Positions 16,203-24,926 are shown, counted from the first letter of the stretch. The stretch is DNA of 42,422 nt from JAUILA01 sp964563925 (GCA_964563925.1 CAZLZD010000039.1:1-42422); one strand, 5' to 3'. Translations and numbers: made by a program. The notes: generated from the letters alone by a model not told the origin.

Positions 16203-17033
16203 ATGAAAAAACTATTTGCATTATTGGCGATTGCAGGGATGTTGTCCCTTGGTTATCAATCATACGCTCAGGATACCACAGACACGGATTTGGATTCTGC
16301 TGCGGCCGCTACTGAGGAAGTCGTCGAGGAACCCGTAGAGGAAGCTGCGACTGAAATGGCCGAAGAGGTTGATGAAGCGGAAGAAGAAGCTCAGTCATTT
16401 CATCAGGTAGTAAAAGATAAGTTCATTGAAGGTGGTGTGACCTGGATGACCCCGGTACTCATCTGTCTTATCCTGGGTCTTGCCATTGCAATTGAGCGAA
16501 TCATTACGCTGAACATGGCAACCACCAACACCGATAAGCTTCTTGCCAACGTGGAAGATGCACTGGCCACTGGTGGAGTAGATGCAGCCATCGAAGTAAC
16601 CCGTAACACACGCGGTCCGGTTGCCTCCATCTTTACCCAGGGTCTGATGCGTATGTCAGAAGGTATTGAAATGGTTGAGAAATCAATTATTGCCTATGGT
16701 TCTGTGGAAATGGGACGACTTGAAAGAGGACTTGTTTGGATATCACTGTTTATCGCACTGGCTCCGATGCTTGGATTTACCGGAACGGTAATTGGTATGA
16801 TCGAAGCCTTTGACTCCATTGAAGCAGCGGGTGACATCTCTCCCCAGATTGTGGCAAACGGTATTAAAGTGGCCCTCCTTACCACGGTTGCCGGTCTGAT
16901 CGTCGGTATTATTTTACAAGTATTCTATAATTATCTTGTGTCTAAAATTGATTCTTTGGTTAATAGAATGGAGGATGCTTCCATTACGCTCGTTGACCTG
17001 CTGGTGAAGCACAAGCTGACCCGCAACGCATAA
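16203..17033 (+). CDS. exbB: MotA/TolQ/ExbB-family proton channel protein
   Basis: A 276-residue ExbB/TolQ-type subunit that uses the proton gradient to power TonB- or Tol-type transport. It has a signal peptide (about 1-22), a long acidic Glu/Ala-rich exported region (about 24-64), and three membrane helices (about 80-102, 177-205 and 220-245). The signature GFTGTVIGMIEAF (191-203) and PQIVANGIKVALLTT (214-228) fit the channel domain. The acidic leader is common in Bacteroidota versions. It is the first gene of an ExbB, small membrane protein, ExbD, ExbD operon; whether it drives TonB or a Tol-like system is not decided by sequence. Confidence 0.9.
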   Translation: MKKLFALLAIAGMLSLGYQSYAQDTTDTDLDSAAAATEEVVEEPVEEAATEMAEEVDEAEEEAQSFHQVVKDKFIEGGVTWMTPVLICLILGLAIAIERIITLNMATTNTDKLLANVEDALATGGVDAAIEVTRNTRGPVASIFTQGLMRMSEGIEMVEKSIIAYGSVEMGRLERGLVWISLFIALAPMLGFTGTVIGMIEAFDSIEAAGDISPQIVANGIKVALLTTVAGLIVGIILQVFYNYLVSKIDSLVNRMEDASITLVDLLVKHKLTRNA

Positions 17034-17067
17034 TTCACATTTAGGGAATCAAAATTAAACATGTATT

Positions 17068-17400
17068 ATGGAAGAATCATTTGTTAATATAGCTATCTGG
17101 GTCGCTATCATCCTGGTGGTGTTTGCAGCACTGGCCGCTATTATCCTTCCGCTGATCAATGCGTTCAGTCACCCTAAAAATCTCCTTAAAGGAGCAGCCG
17201 GGGTGGTTTTTGTCGCAGTGATATTTCTGATCGGATGGATTTTTGCAGGGGATGAGGTAACCTCAGGATACGTAACCCGCGGTATAACTGATGCGGGTAG
17301 CTCTAAGCTGGTAGGGGGTGCGCTCTCGGCCATGTACATATTATTCATTCTCGCAGTAGTGGGAATTGTGTTTACTGAAATCAAAAAAGCATTTAGATAA
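17068..17400 (+). CDS. Small three-helix membrane protein in the ExbB-ExbD operon
   Basis: I know no firm function for this 110-residue protein. It has hydrophobic helices at about 7-32, 43-61 and 84-104, with a short polar segment (DEVTSGYVTRGITDAGSSK) between the last two. It lies between exbB (34 bp upstream) and exbD, with its stop codon overlapping the next ATG by one base, so it is translated with the motor proteins and could be an accessory subunit of their complex. That role is inferred only from position. Confidence 0.8.
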   Translation: MEESFVNIAIWVAIILVVFAALAAIILPLINAFSHPKNLLKGAAGVVFVAVIFLIGWIFAGDEVTSGYVTRGITDAGSSKLVGGALSAMYILFILAVVGIVFTEIKKAFR

Positions 17401-17990
17401 TGGCAAGAAACAAGAATCGCGAAGATCCGCAGATCAACTCGAGCTCGATGGCTGACATCGCGTTCCTGCTGCTTATCTTCTTCCTTGTAACGACTACCAT
17501 TGCCAATGACCGCGGATTGTTCATTCCTCTGCCTCCGGATCCGGATCAGATGGAGGATATTGATATCAAGATCCCTGAAAGGAACTTGTTCAAAATCCAG
17601 ATCAATTCAGCAGACAGGTTATTGGTGGAAGGTGAGCCGTTGACAGATGTGGGCCTGATCCGCCAGATGATTAAGGATTTCGTACTTAATTACGGCCGTG
17701 ATCCGGAATCTTCGGATAGTCCGCAGAAAGCCATCGTATCGTTGAAGACAGACCGCGGTACCACCCAGAAGCGCTTTATTGAAGTGCTGGATGAAATCCA
17801 GGGTGCATATTATGACATGTATGCAGAGCGTGCCGGCGTGAGCAACGACAGGTGGCGTAAACTGGTGGATGACCTCAAGGATCCTGAGAACAGGCGTTTA
17901 TATGATATCGGCAGGGGCGTTGGTCCTAACGGGGATGTGGAATTCCCGATGCAGATATCCATTGCAGAACCTACTAAAATTGGAGGGTAA
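17400..17990 (+). CDS. exbD: ExbD/TolR-family transport motor subunit (first copy)
   Basis: A 196-residue ExbD/TolR-family protein with a short cytoplasmic N-terminus, one membrane helix (about 17-37) and a periplasmic domain. The helix contains the proton-relay Asp (D19) in SMADIAFLLLIFF. The periplasmic part is longer than classical ExbD and carries SDSPQKAIVSLKTDRGTTQKRF and a C-terminal FPMQISIAEP, features shared with the third copy at 19.9 kb. It follows the small membrane protein with a one-base overlap and precedes the second exbD by 2 bp. Confidence 0.9.
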   Translation: MARNKNREDPQINSSSMADIAFLLLIFFLVTTTIANDRGLFIPLPPDPDQMEDIDIKIPERNLFKIQINSADRLLVEGEPLTDVGLIRQMIKDFVLNYGRDPESSDSPQKAIVSLKTDRGTTQKRFIEVLDEIQGAYYDMYAERAGVSNDRWRKLVDDLKDPENRRLYDIGRGVGPNGDVEFPMQISIAEPTKIGG

Positions 17991-17992
17991 GA

Positions 17993-18454
17993 ATGTCTAA
18001 ATTCAAGAAAAAAGCAAATACCAAACAGGAGATACCTACCTCTGCACTGCCGGATATTATCTTCATGCTGTTGTTCTTCTTTATGGTAACAACCGTATTG
18101 CGGGAAGTGACCATTAACGTGAAACAACGCATTCCCGAGGCATCCCAGCTGCGTAAGCTGGAGCGTAAGTCACTGGTAAGTTACCTGTACGTGGGAGAGC
18201 CTAAAAAAACGGATCAGTGGGGAACAGAACCCAGGATTCAGGCTAACGATGTATTTATCGAACCTCGTGATATCGTCCTTTGGGTTACCCAGGAAAAGGA
18301 TAACCTCGACGAAAATGAACGTGATCAGCTGACAATCGCCATGAAGGTGGACGAAGATGTGAAAAGGGGATTGATCTCCGATATAGAACTGCAGCTTCGG
18401 AAAGCAAATGCGCGAAAGCTGCTGTATACCACACTCCAGGAAACCGAGGAGTAA
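17993..18454 (+). CDS. exbD: ExbD/TolR-family transport motor subunit (second copy)
   Basis: A 153-residue ExbD-family protein. The membrane helix (about 18-37) holds the motif SALPDIIFMLLFFFMVTT with the proton-relay Asp at 21. The periplasmic part is clearly different from the other two copies and ends LLYTTLQETEE. Two different ExbD proteins in one operon is common in Bacteroidota and may give a mixed ExbB-ExbD complex. The gene starts 2 bp after the previous exbD and is followed by a strong terminator, so it ends the operon. Confidence 0.9.
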   Translation: MSKFKKKANTKQEIPTSALPDIIFMLLFFFMVTTVLREVTINVKQRIPEASQLRKLERKSLVSYLYVGEPKKTDQWGTEPRIQANDVFIEPRDIVLWVTQEKDNLDENERDQLTIAMKVDEDVKRGLISDIELQLRKANARKLLYTTLQETEE

Positions 18455-18475
18455 TTAAATTATAATGCAAATGAA

Positions 18476-18511
18476 GAGGGCTTCTGTACAGATCAGAAGC
18501 CCTCTTTTTTT
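18476..18511 (+). terminator. Strong rho-independent terminator
   Basis: GAGGGCTTCTG pairs perfectly with CAGAAGCCCTC around a 7-nt loop, followed by seven T. It closes the exbB-exbD operon. It ends only 6 nt before the next start codon (18518). Confidence 0.92.
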
Positions 18512-18517
18512 CACGTC

Positions 18518-19825
18518 ATGAAATTAAACGATCCCCGTACCATTCGCGGGTGGTGCATGTATGACTGGGCCAACTCGGTATATTCGCTGGTCATCACCTC
18601 TGCCATCTTTCCGGTGTATTACAATGCGGTAACCATGACCGACTCTTCCGATGTCGTGTCGTTCTTTGGTATCCGGGTGGTCAATACAGTACTTTATTCC
18701 TACGCACTTTCCTTTTCCTTCCTGGTGACGGCCGTAGTGCTGCCCCTGCTTTCCGGAATGGCAGATTATTCCGGAAAGAAGAAGTATTTCATGAAAATAT
18801 TTGTTACTACCGGGGCAGTATCCTGTATGGGGCTGTTTTTCTTCACGGGTGAGAATGTGGAATGGGCAATTATCTGCTCAGTGCTTGCCTCGATCGGATT
18901 CTCCGGAAGCCTGGTATTCTATGATGCCTTCCTTCCGGAAATCGTTACACCTGACCGGTTTGATAAGGTCAGTGCCCAGGGTTACTCATGGGGTTATGTC
19001 GGGAGTGTCATTTTGTTAATCATTAACCTCCTCATGATCCAGTTTCCGGCCTTCTTCGGAATTCCTGAATCGGATTCCACACTTGCACCCCGGTTGTCAT
19101 TCCTCCTCGTAGGCATTTGGTGGCTTGGCTTTTCAATGGTTACGTTCAGCCGGCTGCCCGATAATGTATATAACCGGCAGGCCCGTGGAAACCTGTTTAC
19201 GCAAGGCTATATTGAACTGAACAAGGTATGGAAGACACTGGGGGGTTTAAGGACACTTCGTACGTTCCTGGGGTCTTATTTCTTTTATAATATGGGTGTC
19301 CAGACAGTTATGCTCCTTGCAGCGAGTTATGGAGACAAGGAACTGGGCATGGATGGTATGCTCCTTATCCTGATAGTCCTGATTATCCAGCTGGTAGGTA
19401 TAGCGGGCGCACTTGGTTTCGCGAGGTTATCCTCCCTGAAAGGAAACCGGTTCAGCCTGGTGGTTATGATCATCATCTGGATATTTATCTGCCTGGCTGC
19501 ATTCTTCGTACGGACCACCACGGAATTCTTTATTCTGGCCTTTTTTGTAGGACTGGTGATGGGTGGTATTCAGTCACTCTCCCGGGCCACCTATGCCAAA
19601 ATGATTCCTCCGAACAGTATCGATCATGCCTCTTACTTCAGCTTTTTTGATGTTACCTATTATTTGTCCATTGTGGTCGGCACATTCTCCTATGCCCTCA
19701 TCGAACAGGTGACAGGCAGTATGCGTAACAGTACGCTTGTCCTGATGATCTATTTTATCATTGGCCTTGCACTGCTGCTGACCATCCGTCTTCCGGGTCC
19801 GCAGCGACGTGAGGTGAGCGCCTGA
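18518..19825 (+). CDS. UMF1/Atg22-type MFS transporter
   Basis: A 435-residue membrane protein with about 12 helices of the major facilitator superfamily, in the UMF1/Atg22-like branch. The N-terminus (GWCMYDWANSVYSLVITSA) and the motif MADYSGKKK are characteristic. Atg22 in yeast exports amino acids from the vacuole; bacterial substrates are not known. The ATG is 6 nt after the T-tract of a strong terminator and no separate -7 box is visible, so expression may depend on read-through or on a promoter within the hairpin region. It is followed by an outlying exbD gene. Confidence 0.87.
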   Translation: MKLNDPRTIRGWCMYDWANSVYSLVITSAIFPVYYNAVTMTDSSDVVSFFGIRVVNTVLYSYALSFSFLVTAVVLPLLSGMADYSGKKKYFMKIFVTTGAVSCMGLFFFTGENVEWAIICSVLASIGFSGSLVFYDAFLPEIVTPDRFDKVSAQGYSWGYVGSVILLIINLLMIQFPAFFGIPESDSTLAPRLSFLLVGIWWLGFSMVTFSRLPDNVYNRQARGNLFTQGYIELNKVWKTLGGLRTLRTFLGSYFFYNMGVQTVMLLAASYGDKELGMDGMLLILIVLIIQLVGIAGALGFARLSSLKGNRFSLVVMIIIWIFICLAAFFVRTTTEFFILAFFVGLVMGGIQSLSRATYAKMIPPNSIDHASYFSFFDVTYYLSIVVGTFSYALIEQVTGSMRNSTLVLMIYFIIGLALLLTIRLPGPQRREVSA

Positions 19826-19875
19826 CGGTGTCCTTTTCCTGCGGTCTGATTATGAGGATAAAACCACAGACCGCT

Positions 19876-20463
19876 ATGCGTAAAGAAAAAAACTCCCCCC
19901 TGATCCCGACATCATCGATGGCAGACATCGCGTTTCTCCTGTTGATCTTTTTCCTTGTTACCACCACCATCGCAAACGACCAGGGTCTTCCCCTGCTGCT
20001 TCCTCCTGATAAGGATCAGATCGATTTAGTTGAACTTAATGACCGCAATGTGATGAAGATCCTGATTAACTCGGCAGATCTGGTGCAAATCGAAGGGGAA
20101 AGGATAACTGACCTTGATAAAGTTGATGAGATGGTGGCTGATTTTATTCTTAATCCGGACAAGGATCCCGGCCTGAGTGACAGTCCGCAGAAGGCAGTGG
20201 TGTCTCTTCGCACAGATCGTAATACGACCCACCGTCAGTTTATCCGGGTGCTTGATGAAATCCATGAGGCATACAATACAATCTATGCAAATCGTGCCGG
20301 TCTTTCACGGAGAGACTGGTTGCGGGTGGTAAAGAATCTTAGTGACCCGGAAAACCGTGAAATCTACGAGCAGGCAAGAGGCAGGCAGCCCGATGGTTCA
20401 CTGCTCATTCCCATGCAAATCTCCATAGCCGAACCGGTTTCTGTACCTGTTACACTGCGGTAA
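19876..20463 (+). CDS. Outlying ExbD/TolR-family paralogue (third copy)
   Basis: A 195-residue ExbD-like protein with SSMADIAFLLLIFF (helix, Asp17), SDSPQKAVVSLRTDRNTT and a C-terminal IPMQISIAEP, all nearly the same as in the first exbD of the operon 1.9 kb upstream. The copies must derive from a duplication but the periplasmic parts have diverged. The start is uncertain: the frame opens at GTG 19828, ATG 19852 or ATG 19876; the last was chosen because it gives the N-terminus length of the paralogue. The gene lacks its own ExbB partner and follows the MFS transporter. Its last 14 bp overlap the opposite SLC13 gene. Confidence 0.85.
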   Translation: MRKEKNSPLIPTSSMADIAFLLLIFFLVTTTIANDQGLPLLLPPDKDQIDLVELNDRNVMKILINSADLVQIEGERITDLDKVDEMVADFILNPDKDPGLSDSPQKAVVSLRTDRNTTHRQFIRVLDEIHEAYNTIYANRAGLSRRDWLRVVKNLSDPENREIYEQARGRQPDGSLLIPMQISIAEPVSVPVTLR

Positions 20464-22255
20464 GAAATATATCCTTGTACAGGAAAACGATCATCAGGGT
20501 TGCCACCGTCAGGTAAATGATAGTCATGGGAACACCAATTCGGAAGAAATCCCCGAAAGAATACCCGCCTGGCCCGTACACAATCAGGTTGGTCTGATAG
20601 CCGATAGGGGTCAGAAATGCAGCAGAAGCAGCGAAGGTAACACCAAGGAACAGCGGTGCGCCATCAATGCCGACCGACTGTGATAACGCCAGGGCAATGG
20701 GGAACGCAATGGCCACGGCACCAATATTCGTTACAAAGGATGTCAGCATCGTGGTCAGTAACATAAGGCCGGCAAGGACCCAGATTGGTCCGAATTCAGC
20801 CAGAAAAGTCAGGGTATAATGTGCCAGAAACTCCCCGGTTCCGGTTTTGATCATGGCTTCCCCAATGGTTATGGACAAAACCAGTAATGCCACCAGCCCG
20901 GGATCCAGGTCGCGCTTGATGTTTTGGATGGTAATTATTTTAAACCCGACCAGCATGGAGAAGAGGATCAGCAGGGAGGTGAAAAGATTGAAGGCCTGGG
21001 TAAGTAACAGGAGAAGCGCAGTGATGGCAACGATACCGACCCGGATTTTACTCCGGTAGGTAGGTCCCGGCTGTATTTCTTCCCCTGTAATCACAATGAT
21101 GTCCTTATAAATATCTATCCGTTTGCGAAACTCCTGACCGGTATACATAAGCAATACATCCCCTGCCATTAACTTTATGTTGCCGATCTTTCCACTCAGT
21201 TTTTCACCATGGCGGTGGAGTGCCACCACAGCTGCGTCGTAGCGTTCCCGGAACTCTGCCTCCCGGATTGTCTTTCCGACAATACTGGAATTACTGCTGA
21301 CCACACCTTCAACAACCTGATGGATTTTTCCTGAATAGGGGACCAGGTCTTCAGGTAAACGAATGCCAAGGTCTGTCTGCGTCACATCAATGATATTCTC
21401 CGTTTCCCCGGCGAAGATAAGGATGTCATCGCGCTGAATAGTTTCAGTGGGTGCCACCGGCCGGATCACCTCATTATTGCGGATGATTTCCACAAGATAA
21501 ATGCCTTTAAGGTCCCTTAATCCGCCATCTGCAATGGTTTTTGAAATCAATGGAGAATCACTTCTGAGTCTCTTTTCTATCAGGTATTCCCGGCGGTTGG
21601 AGGTGAATTTTTCAAGGATATCCACACGATCGGGCAGAATTCTGTCGGCCAGAAGTATCAGAAAAATAAGGCAGACCACCGTCACCGCCAGTCCGGTTAG
21701 CAGCAGGTCCATGGCACGGAGCTCACCTACACCCGTATCAATCAGAAATCCGTTAAGCACAAGCGTGGTGGATGTTCCAATTATAGTGATCATCCCTCCG
21801 CATATGGTCGCATAGCTCAGGGGGATAAGTAGCTTTGACGGGGAGATATTCCGTTTCTTTCCCCATTCAAACACGTATGGGGTCATCAGAACGACCACGG
21901 GTGTATTGTTGACGAACGAGGACAAGAGGGCCACCTTGGAAAGCAGCAGTGCCATAAACGCCCTGTAGCTGCGAATATTTCCAAAAAGGCGGTCCAGCAG
22001 GGACGTGGTGTTAAAATTATTTTGAAGTCCGGCCGTGATCAGTATGAGCATAACCACACTGGCAATCGACTGGTTGGAGAATCCGATCAGAATATCTCCG
22101 GGGGCAATCAGTCCGGTGACAATCAGCAGCATGGTTCCCATCAGAAAGCTGATTGTCGGCGTGAGAATACGCAGATAGATGAATGTGAATAACATGATGA
22201 TTATCACAATCACCACGTAGGGATGGTATGCAGCGGGGATCAGTTCAAATTCCAT
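20450..22255 (-). CDS. SLC13/DASS-type permease with two RCK_C domains
   Basis: A 601-residue transporter with two blocks of membrane helices (about residues 12-205 and 400-600) flanking a cytoplasmic region with two TrkA_C/RCK_C-like repeats (about 215-390). The signature SFVNNTPVVVLMTPYVF in the first half is mirrored by SFVTNIGAVAIAFPIAL in the second, the inverted-repeat hairpin elements that bind sodium and substrate in the DASS fold. Members carry dicarboxylates, sulfate or silicate; the RCK_C domains suggest regulatory ligand binding. Its ATG overlaps the stop of AMP nucleosidase by one base. It converges with an exbD gene. Confidence 0.87.
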   Translation of the reverse strand: MEFELIPAAYHPYVVIVIIIMLFTFIYLRILTPTISFLMGTMLLIVTGLIAPGDILIGFSNQSIASVVMLILITAGLQNNFNTTSLLDRLFGNIRSYRAFMALLLSKVALLSSFVNNTPVVVLMTPYVFEWGKKRNISPSKLLIPLSYATICGGMITIIGTSTTLVLNGFLIDTGVGELRAMDLLLTGLAVTVVCLIFLILLADRILPDRVDILEKFTSNRREYLIEKRLRSDSPLISKTIADGGLRDLKGIYLVEIIRNNEVIRPVAPTETIQRDDILIFAGETENIIDVTQTDLGIRLPEDLVPYSGKIHQVVEGVVSSNSSIVGKTIREAEFRERYDAAVVALHRHGEKLSGKIGNIKLMAGDVLLMYTGQEFRKRIDIYKDIIVITGEEIQPGPTYRSKIRVGIVAITALLLLLTQAFNLFTSLLILFSMLVGFKIITIQNIKRDLDPGLVALLVLSITIGEAMIKTGTGEFLAHYTLTFLAEFGPIWVLAGLMLLTTMLTSFVTNIGAVAIAFPIALALSQSVGIDGAPLFLGVTFAASAAFLTPIGYQTNLIVYGPGGYSFGDFFRIGVPMTIIYLTVATLMIVFLYKDIFLTAV

Positions 22256-23025
22256 TAATACCTGAGATGTTTAACGGAATCCCCTGAGTTTATCAGCTCC
22301 AGCAAGGCATCGATGCCAATCTGAAGATGGCTTTTCACATAATCCTGTGTAACCGATCGGTCACTCTCGCTGGTTTTCACTCCTTCAGGGATCATTGGGT
22401 TGTCTGAGACGAGCAGAAGTGCCCCGTGCGGGATCTGGTTTATGAACCCGACGGTGAAGATGGTGGCAGTTTCCATGTCCACACACATCGCCCTGATCCG
22501 CTTCAGGTACTTTTTAAATGTTTTATCATGCTCCCAGACCCGGCGGTTGGTCGTATACACTGTGCCGGTCCAGTAATCAAGTTCGTGTTTTTTAATCATC
22601 GATGATACCGCCCGCTGAAGGCTGAACGAGGGCAGGGCAGGGATTTCGGCTGGCATGTATTCATTGCTGGTACCTTCACCGCGGATGGCAGCAATGGGAA
22701 GAATGAGGTCTCCCAGCTTGGTTTTCTTTTTAATCCCGCCACACTTCCCGAGAAAAAGTGCCGCTTTCGGCTTGATGGCACTGATCAGGTCCATAACAGT
22801 CGCCGCCATGGCACTGCCCATACCAAAATTGATTATTGTAATATTATTTGCCGTGGCACACTGCATGGGGCGGTCCAGTCCTTCCACATTCACATGGAAC
22901 GATTCGGCAAACATGTGTACATAATTGATGAAGTTAGTCAGGAGAATGTATCGTCCAAATTTATCAAGCTCCATGCCTGTGTATCGGGGCAACCAGTTCT
23001 CTATAATTTCTTTCTTTGTTTTCAT
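22255..23025 (-). CDS. AMP nucleosidase (short Bacteroidota form)
   Basis: A 256-residue member of the nucleoside phosphorylase superfamily, of the short AMP nucleosidase type that cleaves AMP into adenine and ribose 5-phosphate. Visible motifs: INFGMGSAMAATVMDLI, the phosphate-binding LGKCGGIKKK and VDMETATIFTVGF, the Met-Glu pair that binds ribose, plus VSDNPMIPEGVKT. The long E. coli Amn has an extra N-terminal half, which is absent here. It forms an operon with the SLC13-type permease and is divergent from the HsdR_N protein gene (24 bp apart). Confidence 0.88.
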   Translation of the reverse strand: MKTKKEIIENWLPRYTGMELDKFGRYILLTNFINYVHMFAESFHVNVEGLDRPMQCATANNITIINFGMGSAMAATVMDLISAIKPKAALFLGKCGGIKKKTKLGDLILPIAAIRGEGTSNEYMPAEIPALPSFSLQRAVSSMIKKHELDYWTGTVYTTNRRVWEHDKTFKKYLKRIRAMCVDMETATIFTVGFINQIPHGALLLVSDNPMIPEGVKTSESDRSVTQDYVKSHLQIGIDALLELINSGDSVKHLRY

Positions 23026-23044
23026 TACGACTTAGTTATTTTTG
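23015..23044 (+). promoter_or_regulatory. Bacteroidota promoter (-33 TTTG, -7 TATTTTTG)
   Basis: TTTG at 23015-23018 and TATTTTTG at 23037-23044 have 18 nt between them, close to the usual spacing. The -7 box ends 5 nt before the ATG at 23050, so the transcript should have almost no leader. Confidence 0.55.
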
Positions 23045-23049
23045 GCCTT

Positions 23050-23493
23050 ATGGTCTCCCTAAATTTGCCACAGATAGATTACAATATCCGAAAAAATACG
23101 GGCAAAGTTGAAATTTTCGACATCATCCGCCGGAAATTTGTCGTGCTCACCCCGGAAGAATGGGTGAGGCAGCATATGATCCATTTTCTGGTGGCGGAAA
23201 GAAATTACCCCAAAGGTCTGATGAAGGTGGAAGGCGGACTTGATTATCATAAGCGCCAGAAGCGGTCTGACATTCTCATTTATGACCGGGAAGGGAACCC
23301 CTATCTTATCGTTGAATGCAAAACCTATCAGCGTCCGCTGACCCAGGCGGCCATGACTCAGGCCGCCGTGTATAACAAAATGCTTTCAGCAAGATACATG
23401 GTCATCACCAATGGATTGAAACACTATTGCGCCGAGGTCACCGATGATTCCATCAGGCAGCTGAAAGACATCCCTTCCTGGGACCCGCATTGA
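23050..23493 (+). CDS. Solo HsdR N-terminal-like nuclease-domain protein
   Basis: A 147-residue protein that matches the N-terminal domain of type I restriction R subunits (HSDR_N), a PD-(D/E)XK nuclease fold. The motif elements are KRSDILIYDREGNPYLIVECK (Asp and Glu-Cys-Lys) and TQAAVYNKMLSARYMVITNG. It has no helicase, HsdM or HsdS partner here, so it is not a restriction system. Such stand-alone versions are common in Bacteroidota and have no assigned role. The frame opens further upstream (22894) but ATG 23050 follows a promoter box and fits the family start. Confidence 0.82.
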   Translation: MVSLNLPQIDYNIRKNTGKVEIFDIIRRKFVVLTPEEWVRQHMIHFLVAERNYPKGLMKVEGGLDYHKRQKRSDILIYDREGNPYLIVECKTYQRPLTQAAMTQAAVYNKMLSARYMVITNGLKHYCAEVTDDSIRQLKDIPSWDPH

Positions 23494-23501
23494 TCCTTAC
23501 C

Positions 23502-23541
23502 AAAAAATAAGCCGGGCCCATTCTACGGGTCCGGCTATTTT
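23502..23541. terminator. Bidirectional hairpin terminator
   Basis: AGCCGGGCCC (23510-23519) pairs with GGGTCCGGCT (23527-23536) around a 7-nt loop, with one G-T pair. A-rich DNA on the left and TATTTTG on the right suit both directions. It lies between the converging HsdR_N-like gene and the alanine dehydrogenase gene. Confidence 0.75.
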
Positions 23542-23578
23542 GCACTGAGCTTAGTAGTGTTTTACTGGCGGCAACGGT

Positions 23579-24694
23579 CTAACCCAGGTATTTCTCAACC
23601 GGAGTGAAGGGCATTCCGAAGGCCTCTGCCACCGCCTCATAGACGATGTCACCCTTGATTACATTCAGACCGAATTTTAGGTCTTCATTTTCCTGTGAGG
23701 CTTGTTTCCACCCTTTGTTTGCCAGTTGTATGGCGTAAGGAAGGGTGGCATTGGTAAGAGCCAGTGTGGAGGTGTAAGGCACCGCCCCAGGCATATTCGC
23801 CACACAGTAATGTACGATACCGTCAATGATGTAGGTGGGGTCTTCGTGGGTGGTGGGCTGGCAGGTCTCAATGCATCCGCCCTGATCCACTGCCACATCT
23901 ACAAGGACCGTGCCCTCCTGCATATCTTTAAGCATGTCACGGGTGATGAGATTCGGTGCCTTGGCGCCGTGGATAAGTACTGCGCCTATAATCAAATCAT
24001 GGGAGGACAACATCTCCCGGATGTTGTATTCATTGGACATAAAGGTATTTACATTGGCAGGCATTACGTCATCCAGGTAGCGAAGACGATTCAGGTTTAC
24101 ATCCATGATGGTTACGTCTGCCCCCATACCTGCCGCCATTTTTGCCGCATTGGTGCCGACGATACCTCCGCCAAGGATCATAACCTTGGCCGGACGGACC
24201 CCCGGTACTCCGCCCAACAGGATTCCACGACCCTGTAAAGGCTTTTCAAGGTATTTGGCACCTTCCTGGACCGCCATCCTTCCTGCCACTTCCGACATGG
24301 GAATCAGCAATGGCAGCGACCCGTCAGGGCGTTCCACGGTTTCATACGCCAGGCAGACCGATTTGCTTTCGACCATCGCACGGGTCAGGGGCTCATAGGA
24401 GGCAAAATGGAAATAGGTAAATACGAGCTGGTCTTCACGGATTAGCTTATATTCGGGCTCAATCGGTTCTTTTACCTTCATGATCATCTCAGCTTTTTCG
24501 TAGGTGGCTTCGATGGACGGTAATAGCTTGGCTCCGGCCGATTCATATTCATTGTCGGCAAATCCGCTGCCCACTCCTGCTGAGGTCTGGACGTATACAT
24601 CGTGGCCGCGCTTAACTAATTCCTTGGCTCCGGCAGGCGTAAGAGCCACCCGGTTCTCGTTGTTTTTTATTTCCTTAGGTACACCAATGATCAT
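23579..24694 (-). CDS. ald: Alanine dehydrogenase
   Basis: A 371-residue NAD-dependent alanine dehydrogenase interconverting alanine with pyruvate and ammonia. Residues known from the family are at the usual numbers: R15, K75 (in MKVKEP), H96 (in YFHFAS) and D270 (in DVAVDQGG), with the Rossmann loop GGGIVG at 175-180. The frame runs 19 residues further upstream, but MIIGVPKEIK at 24694 is the family N-terminus. A -7 box (minus strand TATATTTG) lies 30 nt upstream. It converges with the HsdR_N-like gene and is divergent from the E1 dehydrogenase. Confidence 0.93.
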   Translation of the reverse strand: MIIGVPKEIKNNENRVALTPAGAKELVKRGHDVYVQTSAGVGSGFADNEYESAGAKLLPSIEATYEKAEMIMKVKEPIEPEYKLIREDQLVFTYFHFASYEPLTRAMVESKSVCLAYETVERPDGSLPLLIPMSEVAGRMAVQEGAKYLEKPLQGRGILLGGVPGVRPAKVMILGGGIVGTNAAKMAAGMGADVTIMDVNLNRLRYLDDVMPANVNTFMSNEYNIREMLSSHDLIIGAVLIHGAKAPNLITRDMLKDMQEGTVLVDVAVDQGGCIETCQPTTHEDPTYIIDGIVHYCVANMPGAVPYTSTLALTNATLPYAIQLANKGWKQASQENEDLKFGLNVIKGDIVYEAVAEAFGMPFTPVEKYLG

Positions 24695-24724
24695 GAGTAA
24701 AAGATTTAAAATGGTTTGCGGTTG

Positions 24725-24732
24725 CAAATATA
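24725..24732 (-). promoter_or_regulatory. Bacteroidota -7 box for ald
   Basis: On the minus strand this reads TATATTTG, an exact consensus match, about 30 nt upstream of the ald start. TTTTG lies 16 nt further upstream, slightly close for a -33 element. It is in the 308-bp gap between ald and the E1 gene, which otherwise shows no gene or hairpin of note. Confidence 0.5.
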
Positions 24733-24926
24733 ATAAATCACCTACTCTCAAAAGTTGTCGTCCTGAAATTTAAGAGAACCTGAAAGCGGAACTTTTTAAA
24801 TAAAAATTTTATTTGGCAGGAAGGTGATTTTGCAGAATATTCCACTGAATCCGCCCTCAATGCGGCGGAAACAGATTTTATGGTATAAAAAGTACGAAAT
24901 CCCTGCAATCGTGTGAAAAAGGTCAT

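Noticed and set aside
22894..23049. N-terminal extension of the HsdR_N-like gene
   Set aside because: It runs antisense into AMP nucleosidase and a promoter box precedes ATG 23050.
23050..23493. Restriction-modification system
   Set aside because: Only an HsdR_N-like domain is present; no helicase, methylase or specificity gene nearby.
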